From CAVQJU01 sp963755195 (GTDB lineage Bacteria; Acidobacteriota; Vicinamibacteria; Vicinamibacterales; CAVVIG01): a DNA stretch of 64,000 bases. The notes beneath the pieces are model-generated. The model was not told the DNA's origin, did no database searches, and saw only the letters and a list, made by a program, of their open reading frames with translations. Position numbers and translations under genes: made by a program. Location: positions 310,001-374,000 of the forward strand of contig CAVWIZ010000006.1 of the NCBI GenBank assembly GCA_963755195.1. Reading direction: 5' to 3'. Below are positions 1 through 8,350 of the stretch, piece by piece (position 1 is the first letter of the stretch; each line of letters opens with the position of its first letter).

Positions 1-243
1 GACGAGATGGCGGGCTTCATCACCGCGGCGTCGCTCGTCAGGCCCAGCAAGAGCGTGCTCGACCTCGAGCCGGCCTCGGTCATCAAGCGGATGAAGGACA
101 AAGCGTTCGCGCGCGCTGTCAAGCGCGACGACCTGCGCCAGGGCGCCGACGTGCTCGGGCTGCCGCTCGAAGAGCACATCGCGAACGTTATCGCGTCCAT
201 TCGGGAGCGCGCCGACGCGCTGGGCCTGCGAGGCGCCCTTTGA
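1..243 (+). CDS. HD-domain hydrolase, C-terminal fragment
   Basis: The reading frame is open from the first base and ends at 243, so the true start lies outside the window. The visible 80 residues contain DEMAGFITAASLVRPSKS, which matches the C-terminal end of bacterial HD-superfamily hydrolases (typical form: DELAGFI..ALVRPSKS), followed by basic KRMKDKAF and a helical tail. The metal-binding HD motif itself would be upstream and is not visible, so the substrate cannot be named. Confidence 0.6.
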   Translation, partial: DEMAGFITAASLVRPSKSVLDLEPASVIKRMKDKAFARAVKRDDLRQGADVLGLPLEEHIANVIASIRERADALGLRGAL

Positions 244-270
244 CTCGGACCTTTTCGGTTCGACGGCGCG

Positions 271-276
271 TATATT
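271..276 (+). promoter_or_regulatory. -10-like box, 6 nt before ABC operon start
   Basis: TATATT is separated by six bases (CAAGTC) from the ATG at 283 and there is no Shine-Dalgarno sequence. A -10 box at this distance would place the transcription start at or next to the ATG, giving a leaderless mRNA. No good -35 is visible. Confidence 0.4.
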
Positions 277-282
277 CAAGTC

Positions 283-1242
283 ATGACTGACTCCGGCGCC
301 CCCGACGCGCCCGGCGGGCCCGAGGGAATTGTCACTCTCGAGAACGTGACAGTCATGTACGGCCGCAATCAGGCGTTGACCGGCGTGACAACGACGTTCA
401 TGCCGGGGGCGGTGGGGCTGCTCGGGCCGAACGGCGCCGGCAAAAGCACGATGATCAAGGCGCTGTTGGGATTTCTGGTCCCAACTGAGGGGCGCATGCA
501 GGTTCTCGGGCTGGACGTCGCGACCTCTCCGGTCGACATTCGCGCGCGCATCGGTTACATGCCGGAAAGCGATGCCCACATTCCTGGCGTCAACGCGGTC
601 TCGTTTGTGGCCTACTGCGGCGAACTCGCCGGCCTTCCACGCGCCGACTCGATGCAGCGGGCGCACGAGGTGCTGTTCTACGTTGGCCTCGGTGAGGCGC
701 GCTATCGGAACGTCGAGACCTACTCAACTGGAATGAAGCAGCGGATCAAGCTCGCGCAGGCCCTTGTGCACGATCCCGACCTGTTGTTTCTGGACGAGCC
801 GACCAACGGCATGGATCCCAAGGGCCGCGACGAAATGCTCGCGCTCATCCACGATCTGGCGCACAACAAGGGCGTGAACCTCATCCTGTCGTCTCACCTC
901 CTGCCCGACGTCGAGTACACCTGTGACCACGTGATCGTCATGGACAAGGGGCGCATTGCCGCGGCCGGGCCGATCGACGCGCTCAAGCAGCCGCGAGGCC
1001 GCGTCTACGAGCTGCGGGTCAAGACGGCGGCGGAGCTCGAATCGTTTTTCGACGAGTTGCGAGCGGCGGGTCTCGACTGCCATGCGACCGACGAAGACGT
1101 TGTACGCGTGTTCGTGCCCGGCGAGGGTGGCGCGCGCCAACTCTTCGCCCTTGCGGCCGCCCAGCACGCGCAGGTGCGGCATCTTCGTCCCAGCGTGCCG
1201 ACGCTCGAGGACGTCTTCGCGCACGCGGTCGGTGAGGAGTAG
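283..1242 (+). CDS. ABC transporter ATP-binding protein (pair 1)
   Basis: A 319-residue ABC ATPase that would hydrolyse ATP for the membrane protein encoded next. Walker A GPNGAGKST is near residues 48-56, the signature YSTGMKQR near 148 and Walker B LLFLDEPTNGMDP near 165-177; a C-terminal extension of about 100 residues follows, as in NatA/NosF-type exporter ATPases. It opens an operon of two ATPase/permease pairs (to 3828) with 2 bp to the next gene. The start at 283 has no ribosome-binding site but a -10-like box 6 nt upstream. Substrate unknown; the NosF/NosY-like form suggests an exporter or an assembly system. Confidence 0.9.
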   Translation: MTDSGAPDAPGGPEGIVTLENVTVMYGRNQALTGVTTTFMPGAVGLLGPNGAGKSTMIKALLGFLVPTEGRMQVLGLDVATSPVDIRARIGYMPESDAHIPGVNAVSFVAYCGELAGLPRADSMQRAHEVLFYVGLGEARYRNVETYSTGMKQRIKLAQALVHDPDLLFLDEPTNGMDPKGRDEMLALIHDLAHNKGVNLILSSHLLPDVEYTCDHVIVMDKGRIAAAGPIDALKQPRGRVYELRVKTAAELESFFDELRAAGLDCHATDEDVVRVFVPGEGGARQLFALAAAQHAQVRHLRPSVPTLEDVFAHAVGEE

Positions 1243-1244
1243 CG

Positions 1245-2081
1245 GTGCCCATCCACGATCAGGGATACCGGCGATACGGCGGGGGCCGGGCGCGTGGGCG
1301 TGCCTGGACGGTCATCGTCAAAAACGGGGTCCGCACGATGCTTCGCGATCGCCGGTTCGTCGTGCTGCTCGTCGTGTCGTGGGTCCAGTTTCTCGTGCGG
1401 GCGGTGCAGTTCTACCTGGCGGCCAACTTTTCGCAGGCGGCCATCATCGCGCCTAATGCCGCGACCTTCCGCGATTTCTTCGACAAACAGGACATCTTCG
1501 TCTTCATCGTGACCGTGACGCTGGGCGCGTCGCTCATCGCGCAGGATCGGCGGGCCAACGCCCTGCAGATCTACTTGTCCAAGCCGCTGACGCGCGCCGA
1601 GTACATCTTCGGCAAGCTCGGGATCCTGATGACGTTTCTGCTGTTCATCACCTGGGCGCCCGCCATTCTGCTCCTCATCGTGCAAGTGGTGTTTGCGGGG
1701 AATTTCGCGTTTGTCCGAGCGAACGCCTACCTGTTTCCCGCCATCACGCTGTTTTCGCTCGTGGAAGTCGTCATGGTCTCGACGTCGATGCTGGCCTTGT
1801 CGTCGCTTTCGACCAACAGCCGCTTTGTGGGCATCCTCTACACGGCCCTCATTTTCTTCACCCAGGCCCTCTACGGCGTGCTGCGGTTCATCACCGCCAG
1901 CACGAAACTCTCGTGGATATCGTTCGGCAACGATCTCGCGCAGGTTGGCGACGTCATCTTCCGCGTCCCCCCGCGCTACGAAACACCGTGGCCGGTTGCG
2001 CTTCTCGTGATTCTCGCGCTCGTCGCCGTCTCGGGCCTCATCCTCGAGCGCCGTGTCCGCGGCGTGGAGATCGTCGCCTGA
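1245..2081 (+). CDS. ABC transporter permease (pair 1)
   Basis: A 278-residue integral membrane protein with about six hydrophobic segments. It starts with GTG two bases after the ATPase stop. The region after the first helices (LGASLIAQDRRANALQIYLS) is the conserved cytoplasmic stretch of ABC-2/NosY-type permeases. Its stop overlaps the ATG of the next ATPase (TGATG), so translation is probably coupled. It would form the membrane channel for the ATPase encoded at 283. Substrate not predictable. Confidence 0.85.
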   Translation: MPIHDQGYRRYGGGRARGRAWTVIVKNGVRTMLRDRRFVVLLVVSWVQFLVRAVQFYLAANFSQAAIIAPNAATFRDFFDKQDIFVFIVTVTLGASLIAQDRRANALQIYLSKPLTRAEYIFGKLGILMTFLLFITWAPAILLLIVQVVFAGNFAFVRANAYLFPAITLFSLVEVVMVSTSMLALSSLSTNSRFVGILYTALIFFTQALYGVLRFITASTKLSWISFGNDLAQVGDVIFRVPPRYETPWPVALLVILALVAVSGLILERRVRGVEIVA

Positions 2082-3010
2082 TGGAAATGGACGCCGTCGT
2101 CAGCGCCGAGCATTTGTCGAAATGGTACGGCCAGGTCATCGGCCTCAACGACGTGATGCTGAAAGTCCAGCCGGGGATCACGGGGCTCCTCGGTCCGAAC
2201 GGCGCGGGGAAGTCGACGCTCATGAAGCTCATCACCGGACAGCTCAAGCCCAGCAAGGGCGTGCTGACCGTGCTCGGCGAGCCCATCTGGCGCAACCCGT
2301 CGCTGTACAGCCGCATCGGGTTCTGCCCGGAACAGGACGCGTTCTACGATCGCATGACCGGGCTTGAATGGGTGACGGCGCTCGTGGGGCTGAACGGCGT
2401 TGGCGACACCGTCGCGCGCGACATGGCGGCCCGTGCGCTTGAGACGGTCGGGCTGACCGACGTGTCGGGGAAGAGAATCGGCGCGTACAGCAAAGGCATG
2501 CGACAGCGTGTGAAGCTGGCGCAGGCCCTGGCGCACGATCCCGACTTCCTCATTCTCGACGAGCCGCTGTCGGGCATGGACCCGCTCGTGCGGCGCAAGA
2601 TGATGCGTCTCATCAAAGACCTGGGTCGCGCCGGCAAGAGCGTCCTCGTGTCGAGTCATATCCTTCATGAGATCGAGTCGATCACGCCCACCGTTGTCCT
2701 CATCAACCAGGGCAGAGTGCTTGCGGAAGGCAACGTCCACCAGATCCGGGATCTCATCGACGAACATCCGCACACCGTCTATGTCAAAGCGGATCACCCA
2801 CGCGAACTGGCGAGGCGGTTCCTGACCGACGACGACGTGCTCAGTTTGAGGTTTGAGGACGGCGCGGTGGTCGTGCAGACGGGCCGGCCGGACGTGTTCT
2901 ATACGCGTTTGACCGATCTCGCCGCCTCGGGAGAGCTCGGGAGCATTCACGAGGTGACGTCGCCCGACGACAACCTCCATGCCGTCTTCCAGTATCTGGT
3001 GAAAACGTGA
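2081..3010 (+). CDS. ABC transporter ATP-binding protein (pair 2)
   Basis: A 309-residue ABC ATPase. Walker A GPNGAGKST is near residue 40, signature YSKGMRQRVK near 139 and Walker B LILDEPLSGMDP near 158. An upstream in-frame extension exists, but the ATG at 2081 overlapping the previous stop is the natural start because it gives MEMDAVVSAEHLSKWYG, the normal beginning of the family. It resembles the first ATPase in architecture, suggesting duplication of the ATPase/permease pair. Confidence 0.9.
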   Translation: MEMDAVVSAEHLSKWYGQVIGLNDVMLKVQPGITGLLGPNGAGKSTLMKLITGQLKPSKGVLTVLGEPIWRNPSLYSRIGFCPEQDAFYDRMTGLEWVTALVGLNGVGDTVARDMAARALETVGLTDVSGKRIGAYSKGMRQRVKLAQALAHDPDFLILDEPLSGMDPLVRRKMMRLIKDLGRAGKSVLVSSHILHEIESITPTVVLINQGRVLAEGNVHQIRDLIDEHPHTVYVKADHPRELARRFLTDDDVLSLRFEDGAVVVQTGRPDVFYTRLTDLAASGELGSIHEVTSPDDNLHAVFQYLVKT

Positions 3011-3828
3011 GCGCCCGTCCCGGACTGCTCGCGTCGTCGCTACGCGTGTTCGACTTTTCGCTCGGTCAGATGCTCTGGTCGCGAAGGTCGGTGTTTCTCG
3101 GGCTGCTCGCGGGGGCACCGGTCGTCATGGCCGCCGTCGTTCGCATTCTGGCGGAGACCGGTTGGCTCCCTGCGGTGAACGGTGCGCGCATCGGCGGCTC
3201 GGGGATCTTCGGCGTCCTCATCTGGCTGGTTTTCGTGCGCTTCATCGTGCCCGTGCTGGGCGTCTTCTACGGCACGGCGCTCATGGCCGACGAGGTGGAC
3301 GACAAGACCCTCACGTACCTGTTTACGCGTCCCGTGCCCCGATCCTCGGTGCTGTTCGGCAAATACCTCGCGTATCTCGCGTGCGTGGTCCTGTTGCTGT
3401 TGCCGTCGGTGGTCGTGATTTACTTTCTCATTGTGCCGGTGGGCGGCAGCATCGGGGCGTCGTTTCCCCAGCTCCTGGCTGATCTTGGGATGCTGGCGGT
3501 TGGCGTGGCGGCGTACGGCGCCGTGTTTGCCCTCGTCGGTGCTGTGACGAAGCGGCCGCTTATCGTCGGTCTTGTTTTCGCCTTTGGGTGGGAGCAGAGC
3601 GTCCTGCTCATTCCGGGCTATCTGAAGCGGCTGACCGTGGCGTACTACCTCCAGGCCCTCGTGCCCCACGCGATGCCGCAGGATTCCGCCCTGAGTTCGC
3701 TCCTGCAGGTGTTTCAGGAACTGCCGTCGGTGGCGGTCAGCCTGGCGTGCCTTGCGGGGATTATCTGGCTCTCGCTTTGGCTGGCCGGGCGGGCGGTGGA
3801 GAGTCGCGAGTACGTGCTCGAACAATAG
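3007..3828 (+). CDS. ABC transporter permease (pair 2)
   Basis: A 273-residue permease with about six hydrophobic segments. The GTG start overlaps the stop of the preceding ATPase by four bases. It has the same plan as the permease at 1245, including the motif LMADEVDDKTLTYLFTRP after the second membrane segment, which corresponds to the ABC-2 permease cytoplasmic loop. It closes the four-gene operon; the next gene follows after 38 bp. Confidence 0.85.
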   Translation: MSARPGLLASSLRVFDFSLGQMLWSRRSVFLGLLAGAPVVMAAVVRILAETGWLPAVNGARIGGSGIFGVLIWLVFVRFIVPVLGVFYGTALMADEVDDKTLTYLFTRPVPRSSVLFGKYLAYLACVVLLLLPSVVVIYFLIVPVGGSIGASFPQLLADLGMLAVGVAAYGAVFALVGAVTKRPLIVGLVFAFGWEQSVLLIPGYLKRLTVAYYLQALVPHAMPQDSALSSLLQVFQELPSVAVSLACLAGIIWLSLWLAGRAVESREYVLEQ

Positions 3829-3866
3829 TCTGGTTACCTTCGTCTACAAGACCTGAGGGCGTCTAC

Positions 3867-4937
3867 ATGACCACCAAGACCCGGTACTTCGTTATTGTTT
3901 CGCTTTTGGTCGTCGGTGCGGGCTTGGGGACCGGGCTGGTCGCCTACTATGTGGGCTTTCCAACCAGCGCATTTCTCGCTGCTCCCGGGGCGCCTGACGA
4001 AATGCGGTATTTACCCTCCACATCAGCCATCGTCGCATACGCCGATGTCCATTCGGTCATGGCTTCCGAGCTGCGGCAGCGCTTCCGCCAGTCGGTCCTT
4101 CCAGGGGCGCAGGAAAACGGGCAGCGCGAATTCCAGGAACTGACGGGCATCAATATCGAGAACGACATCGACCATGTGGTCGCGTGTCTCGATCCGGGCG
4201 GGACGGGGAGTAACGGCCCCGGCTCAGCTGTCGTGCTCGCGCGCGGCCGTTTCGTCCAGGCCAAAATCGAATCCCTGATGAGCGACCACGGCGCTCGTAT
4301 CGAACAGTACCAAGGCAAGCGGCTCATCGTGGCCGACCATCTGGTCCCGGATCCCAAGGACGTCATTCCCCCAGAGATTCCCGTTCCCCCTGTTCCGAAG
4401 GTTCCCCCGAGCTTCTCCTTGACGTTCGTTGACACCGACCTCGTCGCCTTCGGCACGACGGACCTCGTGCGGCACGTCATCGACTTGCACAAGAGCGGCG
4501 GCGAAAGCGCGCTTACCAACACCGAACTGATGGCGCACGTGCGCTCGCTCGACACGAGCAACGTGTGGGCGGTTGGGCGGTTCGACGTGCTTCGAGCCAG
4601 GGCGAAACTGCCTGACGTGGTCGCGGATCGGCTGCCGCCGATCACCTGGTTTACGGTCAGCGGAGAGGTGAACGGCGGGTTGAGGGCCATGTTGACCGCA
4701 GAGGCCCGCGACGACGATTCCGCCAGGAACCTGCGCGAGGTCGCCCAGGGGTTCCTGGCGCTGGCCAAGCTGCAGACCAGTTCCAAGCCCGAGTTCCAGC
4801 GCTTCGTCAATTCCCTCGAAGTCCGCGGCAGCGGCAATACCGTCACGCTCTCACTCGACGTGCCCGCCCAGCTCTTCGACGCACTGAGCGCGATGATGCC
4901 AAGACAGCCGATGCCAAGACAGCCCGAAAAGCAGTAA
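3867..4937 (+). CDS. Membrane-anchored DUF3352-like protein
   Basis: A 356-residue protein with an uncleaved or signal-type N-terminal helix (YFVIVSLLVVGAGLGTGLVA) and an extracytoplasmic domain that begins PDEMRYLPSTSAIVAYADV. This opening, with repeated TGINIENDIDHVVACL-like segments, resembles DUF3352/DUF3810-type secreted proteins of acidobacteria; the family assignment is tentative. The frame is open further upstream, but the ATG at 3867 gives a proper signal-anchor. It lies 38 bp after the ABC operon and may be its last gene. No function is known. Confidence 0.6.
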   Translation: MTTKTRYFVIVSLLVVGAGLGTGLVAYYVGFPTSAFLAAPGAPDEMRYLPSTSAIVAYADVHSVMASELRQRFRQSVLPGAQENGQREFQELTGINIENDIDHVVACLDPGGTGSNGPGSAVVLARGRFVQAKIESLMSDHGARIEQYQGKRLIVADHLVPDPKDVIPPEIPVPPVPKVPPSFSLTFVDTDLVAFGTTDLVRHVIDLHKSGGESALTNTELMAHVRSLDTSNVWAVGRFDVLRARAKLPDVVADRLPPITWFTVSGEVNGGLRAMLTAEARDDDSARNLREVAQGFLALAKLQTSSKPEFQRFVNSLEVRGSGNTVTLSLDVPAQLFDALSAMMPRQPMPRQPEKQ

Positions 4938-4986
4938 CAGCGCGTCGCCTGCCGCTCTGCCGCTGCGGTAGAATGCCGATCCAATC

Positions 4987-5391
4987 GTGACCGATCTGGT
5001 CTTCTTCTACGGCACGCTGATGAGCGGTTTCAAGCGTCCGGGCCGCGACCGGATCGACTCGAAGCTGCAGCCCGTCGGCCGCGGCTGGATTCCCGCGGCG
5101 CTCTTCGATCTTGGCCTGTATCCGGGCGCAATCCTGGCATCGGACGCAAAGGTGTGGGGCGAGGTGCACCGCATGACCGACATCGACGCGGTGCTCCATG
5201 AGCTGGACGCGATCGAAGGCTTCAGCCCTGGCGAGCCCGACGCCAGCCTCTACGTGCGCGCCGGGGCGCCGGTGACGCTCCTCAACGGCCACCTGGAGAC
5301 GGCGTGGGCCTACTTCTACAATGCGCCGCTCGGCGGCGCGCAGCGGATCGAATCGGGCGACTATCTCGAGCACCTGAAGGTCAAACGGTGA
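4987..5391 (+). CDS. Gamma-glutamylcyclotransferase-like (AIG2) protein
   Basis: A 134-residue protein of the GGCT/AIG2 fold. The glycine-rich substrate loop FYGTLMSGF is at residues 7-15 and the conserved acidic residue lies in ELDAIEGF near residue 78, where the family's catalytic glutamate is expected. The start is GTG at 4987, with a TAGAAT box 12 nt upstream and no clear ribosome-binding site. The stop overlaps the start of the M28 peptidase (GTGA), so the two are probably co-translated. The substrate could be a gamma-glutamyl amine or peptide. Confidence 0.75.
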   Translation: MTDLVFFYGTLMSGFKRPGRDRIDSKLQPVGRGWIPAALFDLGLYPGAILASDAKVWGEVHRMTDIDAVLHELDAIEGFSPGEPDASLYVRAGAPVTLLNGHLETAWAYFYNAPLGGAQRIESGDYLEHLKVKR

Positions 5392-6761
5392 AAGGGCGCA
5401 TGGCGCTCGCGTTGGCGTTTCTTGTGCTCGCCGGCGCGGGGACCGCGTCCGCGCAGACAGCGCCCGATCTCGACCCGCGCATTGTCGGCCTCGTCGGTCA
5501 GGTGTCGGAAGCGCGGCTCGTCGTTCTGCTGAAACAGCTCGAAACCTTCGGCACGCGCAATACCCTGTCGTCAACGGACCTGCCGACCCGAGGCATCGGC
5601 GCCGCGCGGCAGTGGATCTTCGACGAGATGAAGAGCTACGGCCCGAAGCTGCAGGTGAGCTTCGAGACGTACAGGATTGCGAAGCAGGGCCGCATCACAC
5701 GTGACGTCGAGGCCCGAAACGTCATGGCGATCCTGCCGGGCCGGTCGCCCCGGCGCATCTACGTTTCCGGCCACTACGACACGATCGCGATTGATGGCGG
5801 CCAGATCAGCAGGGCGGGCGCCCGCGACCGCGACGGAATCAGCGTCACGCAGCCCGCCGATCCGAACGCGCCGAACGACAGTTCCGCCGCCGGCGTCAAC
5901 GACGATGGCAGCGGCACGGCGCTGACGATGGAACTCGCGCGTGTGTTCGGCCAGAGCGGGATCGACTTCGACGCGACGTTGGTGTTCATGTGCCACGTGG
6001 CCGAGGAGCAGGGGTTGATGGGCGCCAAGCTGCACGCGCAGAAGGCGAAGAAGGATCGCATCCCCATCGACGCGGTCCTCAACAACGACATCGTCGGCAA
6101 CGATCGCGGCGGCAACGGCATTGTCGATGGCGCGTCGATTCGGGTGTACTCGGAAGGCCCCGAAGATTCGCCGTCGCGGGAACTCGCGCGGTTCGTGCAG
6201 CGATGGGGCATGCGCTACGTGCCGTCGCACACCGTGCGGCCGATCGCGAGGCCCGACCGATTTTCGCGGGGCGGCGACCATTCGGCGTACAACCAGTACG
6301 GCTTCGCGGCGGTCGGCTTCCGCGAATCGCGCGAGAACTTCTCGCGGCAGCACGATCCCCGCGACACGTTCGACGGTCTGTCACCCGCCTACCTCGCGCA
6401 GAACGCGCGGGTGAACGCGGCGGTCGCCGCCACGCTCGCGCTCGCGCCGCCCGCCCCCGTTGTGCTGAACGACCGTGGCCAGCCGAACATCAACCGAGCT
6501 CCGTCCGGCTACGACGCGCATCTGGGATGGACGAAGTCGCCTGGCGCCTCGTCCTACCGGATCTTCTGGCGCGACGCCTGGGGCCCCGACTGGCAGCATG
6601 AACTGCTCGTCGGGAACGTCACGGAAGTCACGTTGCCGAACACGCTGATCGACGATCTCGTGTTTGGCGTTGCCGCGGTCGACGCCGCCGGCCACGAAAG
6701 CGTCGTGGCGGCCTACCTCAGCCCGCCGCGCGATGCCGACGACGTCAAGACCCTGCCGTAA
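5388..6761 (+). CDS. Secreted M28-family zinc aminopeptidase
   Basis: A 457-residue protein. The GTG at 5388, overlapping the previous stop, gives MKGRMALALAFLVLAGAG and a signal peptide ending ASAQ, which favours this start. M28 zinc ligands are visible: SGHYDT (His/Asp), GVNDDGSGTA (bridging Asp), VAEEQG (catalytic Glu and ligand Glu), DIVGND (Asp) and GGDHSAYNQYG (His). A C-terminal segment from about residue 360 (YDAHLGWTKSPGASSYRI) looks like a fibronectin type III fold. It would cleave N-terminal residues from peptides in the periplasm or outside the cell. Confidence 0.88.
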   Translation: MKGRMALALAFLVLAGAGTASAQTAPDLDPRIVGLVGQVSEARLVVLLKQLETFGTRNTLSSTDLPTRGIGAARQWIFDEMKSYGPKLQVSFETYRIAKQGRITRDVEARNVMAILPGRSPRRIYVSGHYDTIAIDGGQISRAGARDRDGISVTQPADPNAPNDSSAAGVNDDGSGTALTMELARVFGQSGIDFDATLVFMCHVAEEQGLMGAKLHAQKAKKDRIPIDAVLNNDIVGNDRGGNGIVDGASIRVYSEGPEDSPSRELARFVQRWGMRYVPSHTVRPIARPDRFSRGGDHSAYNQYGFAAVGFRESRENFSRQHDPRDTFDGLSPAYLAQNARVNAAVAATLALAPPAPVVLNDRGQPNINRAPSGYDAHLGWTKSPGASSYRIFWRDAWGPDWQHELLVGNVTEVTLPNTLIDDLVFGVAAVDAAGHESVVAAYLSPPRDADDVKTLP

Positions 6762-6767
6762 CGAGCG

Positions 6768-7121
6768 TTACCCGGCCCGGCGTCCCGTCTTGATGGCCTC
6801 GATGAAATCAGAGATCACAGAAGCGACAGGTTCGGACGGCTCGATGAACTCGATGCCCGACCGGTACGTCACAAGCTCCTGATCCACCTCGGTGATGCTG
6901 CAGTGGACGACGCGTCCCTTGACGACGACGGATCGATCGCCGAGCGTCAGCCGAAACTGGTGCAGAGAATCGAGCTGGAGGGGAAGGGCGGTTTCCATCT
7001 GGGCGCCGCCGCGGCTGAGCTCCTTGATGGTCGTGGGCTGGAACACCATGACCTCGCCGTGGAGCTCGCCGAGAATCGTGACTCTCTCGGCGTCGCGCGT
7101 GTTCTCGCGGGAGGGCGGCAT
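6768..7121 (-). CDS. PilZ-domain protein
   Basis: A 117-residue single-domain protein. It carries an N-terminal arginine-rich stretch (RENTRDAERVTILGELHGEV), strands with LQLDSLHQFRLTLGDRSVVVKGRVVHC and the ending YRSGIEFIEPSE, which match the PilZ beta-barrel (RxxxR and D/NxSxxG motifs). Here the second motif is degenerate (TIKELSRGGAQME: S..GG is kept), so c-di-GMP binding is plausible but not certain. It is convergent with the M28 gene, six bases apart. A TATAGT box lies 9 nt before the ATG and there is no ribosome-binding site. Confidence 0.7.
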   Translation of the reverse strand: MPPSRENTRDAERVTILGELHGEVMVFQPTTIKELSRGGAQMETALPLQLDSLHQFRLTLGDRSVVVKGRVVHCSITEVDQELVTYRSGIEFIEPSEPVASVISDFIEAIKTGRRAG

Positions 7122-7130
7122 TTCGGCTGG

Positions 7131-7136
7131 ACTATA
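7131..7136 (-). promoter_or_regulatory. -10-like box before the PilZ gene
   Basis: On the minus strand TATAGT is followed by nine bases and then the ATG at 7121, with no Shine-Dalgarno in between. It fits the short-leader pattern seen at other genes here. Confidence 0.35.
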
Positions 7137-7144
7137 CCATGGTG

Positions 7145-7504
7145 CTAATTCATCCAGGCCGCTGTCATGGAGCCGACACGCTGGTCCGCTTCGAATTCCG
7201 GTGAATCGTCGTCCGGGTCCAGTCCGTCGTCATCGCACGTGAATGTCAGGACCGGAATCGCTTTGGTCTCGTTGTCGATTTGCAGCATGGAGAGCACGTG
7301 GAAGCCTTCAGCGTGGTCCATGTTCAGACAGAGGACGACCAGGTTGGGGTGCACGCGCTTGATGTGGGAATACGCGTGCGCGCTCGACTCGACGATGACG
7401 ACGTCATAGCAGCCGGCGCCGAGCATGGTTTCAAACAGGCCGAGCAGCTCGACCGTGCCGTTGACGATGACGACTTTGCGTGGTGGCGCTGGGGTAATCA
7501 TCAC
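7145..7504 (-). CDS. Receiver-like protein lacking the phospho-aspartate
   Basis: A 119-residue protein with the order of a response-regulator receiver: beta-1 KVVIVNGTVELLGLF, beta-3 NLVVLCLNMDHAEGF, beta-4/5 ALTF-like IPVLTFTCDDDGL. Where a receiver normally has the phosphorylatable aspartate (LVLLDxxMP) there is cysteine (VVLCLNMD), and the acidic pair after beta-1 is replaced by NG. It is therefore a probable pseudo-receiver. The proline of the MP turn is also replaced by aspartate. It sits just upstream of the PilZ gene and could signal through protein contacts. Confidence 0.6.
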   Translation of the reverse strand: MMITPAPPRKVVIVNGTVELLGLFETMLGAGCYDVVIVESSAHAYSHIKRVHPNLVVLCLNMDHAEGFHVLSMLQIDNETKAIPVLTFTCDDDGLDPDDDSPEFEADQRVGSMTAAWMN

Positions 7505-7723
7505 TGGCCGCCTCTTCGGCCGCTTTGAGAGGCTTCAGGAATCGTGCCACATCGGCCAGGCAGAATTGTTAGACTTTCTTGGCAATCACGCGTGTGTGCA
7601 GGTCGTTTTCTGTCACAGGTCTTTGACGGCTGTCACAGGACCACGGTTTCCGCATGTCCGTTGAAAATATTGGTTCGCCGTGCCCCGGTTCCGTCGCTGG
7701 TTTCGCAGCCGGTCCACGCTGGG

Positions 7724-7729
7724 TAGAAT
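7724..7729 (+). promoter_or_regulatory. -10-like box, 6 nt before folE
   Basis: TAGAAT is followed by AGAGCG and then the folE ATG at 7736. No ribosome-binding site is present in the short gap, so a leaderless transcript is likely. Confidence 0.45.
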
Positions 7730-7735
7730 AGAGCG

Positions 7736-8341
7736 ATGCACGACCTCATCAGACAAGTGCTGGCCGAGCTCGGCGAGGATCCGAGCCGCGAAGGGCTGCT
7801 CAACACGCCGAAGCGCGTCGAGAAGGCCCTGAAGTTTCTGACAAGCGGCTACGACGCCAACATCGACGAGGTCCTGAACGGCGCGCTCTTCACGGTCGAT
7901 TACAGCGAGATGGTCATCGTCAAGGACATCGATTTCTACAGCATGTGCGAGCACCACCTGCTGCCGTTTTTCGGCAAATGCCACGTGGCCTATATTCCCA
8001 CGACCAAAGTCATCGGTCTCAGCAAGATTCCCCGGCTCGTGGACGTGTTCAGTCGGCGCCTGCAGGTGCAGGAACGCCTGACCAACCAGATCGCGGACAC
8101 CATTCGCGACATCGTCAGGCCGCTCGGAGTTGCGGTGGTGATGGAGGCGACCCACCTCTGCATGTCGATGCGAGGCGTCCAGAAGCAGAACTCGGTGGCG
8201 GTGACGAGCGCGATGGTCGGCGTGTTCCGCGACCAGGCCCGCACGCGGCTGGAGTTCCTGGAGTTGATCAGGCTGCGGAGCGGCGTGTTGTCCACGCGCG
8301 ACTCCGTGTCCACGAGCCTGGCCTGCATGGGTGAGGACTGA
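7736..8341 (+). CDS. folE: GTP cyclohydrolase I
   Basis: A 201-residue enzyme that converts GTP to 7,8-dihydroneopterin triphosphate, the first step towards folate (and queuosine). Zinc ligands are in place: Cys71 and His74 in SMCEHHLLPF, Cys142 in THLCMSMRG. The GLSKIPRLVDVFSRRLQ segment that forms the substrate pocket and the GVQK motif are conserved. Length is normal for the bacterial enzyme. The -10-like box 6 nt upstream sets the start at 7736. Confidence 0.95.
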   Translation: MHDLIRQVLAELGEDPSREGLLNTPKRVEKALKFLTSGYDANIDEVLNGALFTVDYSEMVIVKDIDFYSMCEHHLLPFFGKCHVAYIPTTKVIGLSKIPRLVDVFSRRLQVQERLTNQIADTIRDIVRPLGVAVVMEATHLCMSMRGVQKQNSVAVTSAMVGVFRDQARTRLEFLELIRLRSGVLSTRDSVSTSLACMGED

Positions 8342-8350
8342 GGAGCCAGG

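Noticed and set aside
1976..3118. 380-codon minus-strand frame opposite the second ABC ATPase
   Set aside because: Shadow of a gene with Walker motifs on the other strand.
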